Made by a program: the position numbers and the translations under genes. A stretch of 64,000 nt of DNA, taken from positions 682,001-746,000 of the forward strand of contig NZ_BCWW01000001.1 of the NCBI RefSeq assembly GCF_001894785.1, written 5' to 3'. The notes under the pieces were generated by a model that saw nothing but the letters and a program-made list of their open reading frames with translations, had not been told where the DNA came from and made no database searches. The DNA is from Rhodococcoides fascians NBRC 12155 = LMG 3623 (GTDB lineage: Bacteria; Actinomycetota; Actinomycetes; Mycobacteriales; Mycobacteriaceae). Shown here in pieces: positions 62,960 to 64,000 of this stretch; positions within the stretch are counted from its first letter, which is position 1, and every line of letters starts with the position of its first letter.

Positions 62960-62975
62960 CCCGTCGAGTTGGCAG

Positions 62976-63878
62976 TTACGTCGTCGCTACCGGACAACCG
63001 CGAATCGGTGATGCGGCCTGGGTGCCCAGATCTTTCGGGCTGTACCCGACGGGATAGCCGGGGTAGGTCTTGTTGCCCGCGTCGGCTGTCGTGCGTGAGT
63101 GTTTTCTCGAGGGCAGGAAACGCTCCACGCGGGCCTTGGTCCGCAGCGCCCGCACCGCGGCCCGTTCCAGCGTGGGTGAGCCGGCGGGGAAGCCGAATGC
63201 GTTCGCCATCCGATCGTCGAGCAACGCGAACACGCCCTGCCGGACGGCCGGGGTGAGCGCGGCGGGAAACCACGAGCAGTAGAGATCGAGGGTGTAGGTG
63301 CCGATGCGACGGTTGTCCTCGCTGAAGCGGAACGTTCGTTCTTCGTAATCGAGCTTGAACTGTGCGAACTCGGTATACGACTCTGGAATGTCCTTGATGC
63401 CCATGCGTTTACCCACTTCGCTGTAGAAGTGGAAGGTCGCGAGCCGCTCGTGGGGATGCAGACGACGCCACCCGTAGGTGTCGATCCATTCGATGGGCTC
63501 GTAGATGAACGTCGTGAGCACGTACAGCATGTCGTCGTTGGAAATGTCGTACTGGGCGTGCATTCGATTGACCGTCCGCAGTGACTGACGACCTCGTTCG
63601 GAGTCGTATCCGTGCTCGACCATTTCCGACATCAGCAGCGAGGTGTCGTCGTACCGCTTCTGCGGTCGCTTCTCGAACTCGCCGGTCCGGGCCAGCAGAG
63701 CGGAGATCGTCGGCACGCAATACGTTCGGAACAAGGCGAATTCGAGGGCCCGCTGATAATCCCAGGGGAACTCGTACCCCGCGGTGATCCGGTGAATGGT
63801 GTGACAGTCGCGGACCGGGTCGAGTTCCTCGACGCGGCGCAACCACCCGTATCGACCCCGACCCGGCGCGATGTCCAT
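62976..63878 (-). CDS. MpaB-family (DUF2236) oxygenase-like protein
   Basis: A 300-residue protein of the MpaB/rubber-oxygenase-type DUF2236 family of helical haem b proteins. Conserved His- and Arg-rich segments are present (HAQYDISNDDMLYVLTTFIY, and ERLATFHFYSEVGKRMG). Some members cleave isoprenoid chains oxidatively; the substrate here is unknown. A partial gene ends 2 bp upstream on the same strand, suggesting an operon that continues past the window. Confidence 0.85.
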   Translation of the reverse strand: MDIAPGRGRYGWLRRVEELDPVRDCHTIHRITAGYEFPWDYQRALEFALFRTYCVPTISALLARTGEFEKRPQKRYDDTSLLMSEMVEHGYDSERGRQSLRTVNRMHAQYDISNDDMLYVLTTFIYEPIEWIDTYGWRRLHPHERLATFHFYSEVGKRMGIKDIPESYTEFAQFKLDYEERTFRFSEDNRRIGTYTLDLYCSWFPAALTPAVRQGVFALLDDRMANAFGFPAGSPTLERAAVRALRTKARVERFLPSRKHSRTTADAGNKTYPGYPVGYSPKDLGTQAASPIRGCPVATT

Positions 63879-63880
63879 GG

Positions 63881-64000
63881 TCAGCCTCGTCCGTGGCGAA
63901 GTTTGAGCGCCAGCACCGAGAGCTTCATGTTTCGTGCTTTGCGCTTCATCGTCAGCAGATCGATCGGTGCCGCGAAGCCCTGCACAGTCAGTGATTTGAC
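63881..64000 (-). CDS. 3' end of an unidentified gene (truncated by window edge)
   Basis: Thirty-nine codons on the minus strand are open to a TGA at 63881-63883. The encoded end contains GFAAPIDLLTMKRKARNMKL and a basic tail. The stop is 2 bp before the MpaB-family ATG, so the two are probably co-transcribed. Too little is visible to assign a family. Confidence 0.6.
   Translation of the reverse strand, partial: VKSLTVQGFAAPIDLLTMKRKARNMKLSVLALKLRHGRG

Overview
The window is high-GC actinobacterial DNA, most likely from Rhodococcus or a close Mycobacteriales relative. The evidence is familial: a FadA/FadB pair of mycobacterial type, an actinobacterial integration host factor (mIHF), a Corynebacteriales-type aspartate aminotransferase near dnaX, a secreted lipase family expanded in this order, an MpaB-type protein, an Arr rifampin ADP-ribosyltransferase, and many GTG starts with 4-bp gene overlaps. 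No IS element, prophage, integrase or CRISPR array was seen.

Layout. 1-4.9 kb: a heterodimeric ABC exporter (the first half runs off the left edge), a divergent tRNA-guanine transglycosylase and a flavin/PNPOx-like protein. 5.0-6.3 kb: a two-gene unit of a PIN-domain protein and a larger partner behind a perfect 16-bp palindrome, resembling a toxin-antitoxin operon. 6.4-10.2 kb: a LysR regulator divergent from an M20 peptidase and an MHS transporter. 10.3-13.2 kb: tryptophan 2,3-dioxygenase, kynureninase and a PaaX-type regulator. 13.2-15.8 kb: a queuosine-precursor transporter (YhhQ family), a proline-rich membrane protein and glutamyl-Q-tRNA(Asp) synthetase.

16.1-26.6 kb is the most unusual region. 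It is a YcaO-type RiPP cluster with a 62-residue precursor carrying two near-identical copies of a 13-residue segment, a reduced cyclodehydratase-partner/leader-binding protein, a CocE/NonD-family hydrolase, two paralogous YcaO proteins, a SagB-like dehydrogenase, a FecCD-type metal-chelate importer (permease, ATPase, lipoprotein) and an MFS exporter. Two sequences resembling actinobacterial Zur (zinc repressor) boxes lie at its two main promoter regions. My inference is a peptide metallophore (perhaps zincophore) system with its own uptake machinery. The chemistry and the metal are unproven.

26.8-30.7 kb: a YnjBCD-like ABC importer. 30.8-38.8 kb: small metabolic genes, including a TVP38 membrane protein, a CDP-alcohol phosphatidyltransferase, a flavoprotein disulfide reductase, a methyltransferase, a TetR/NmrA-like pair, Arr, a frameshifted alpha/beta hydrolase, a RibD-like reductase and a DsbA-like protein. 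38.9-42.1 kb: LysR, MHS transporter and 3-hydroxybutyrate dehydrogenase. 42.3-42.6 kb: tRNA-Ser(GGA) and the small SRP RNA. 42.7-54.9 kb: aspartate aminotransferase, an MFS drug exporter with its TetR repressor, a secreted lipase, PhoU, a transglutaminase-like protein, a HhH-GPD protein, a large XPB-like protein and dnaX. 55.2-64 kb: fadAB, a GntR regulator, a KhtTU-like cation/proton antiporter, mIHF, a secreted hydrolase, an MpaB-like protein and the 3' end of one more gene.

Three copies of a 40-nt palindromic element (GTGAGTGGAAA...TTTCCACTCAC type) sit in intergenic gaps at about 2.9, 43.9 and 58.8 kb. They form a dispersed repeat family.
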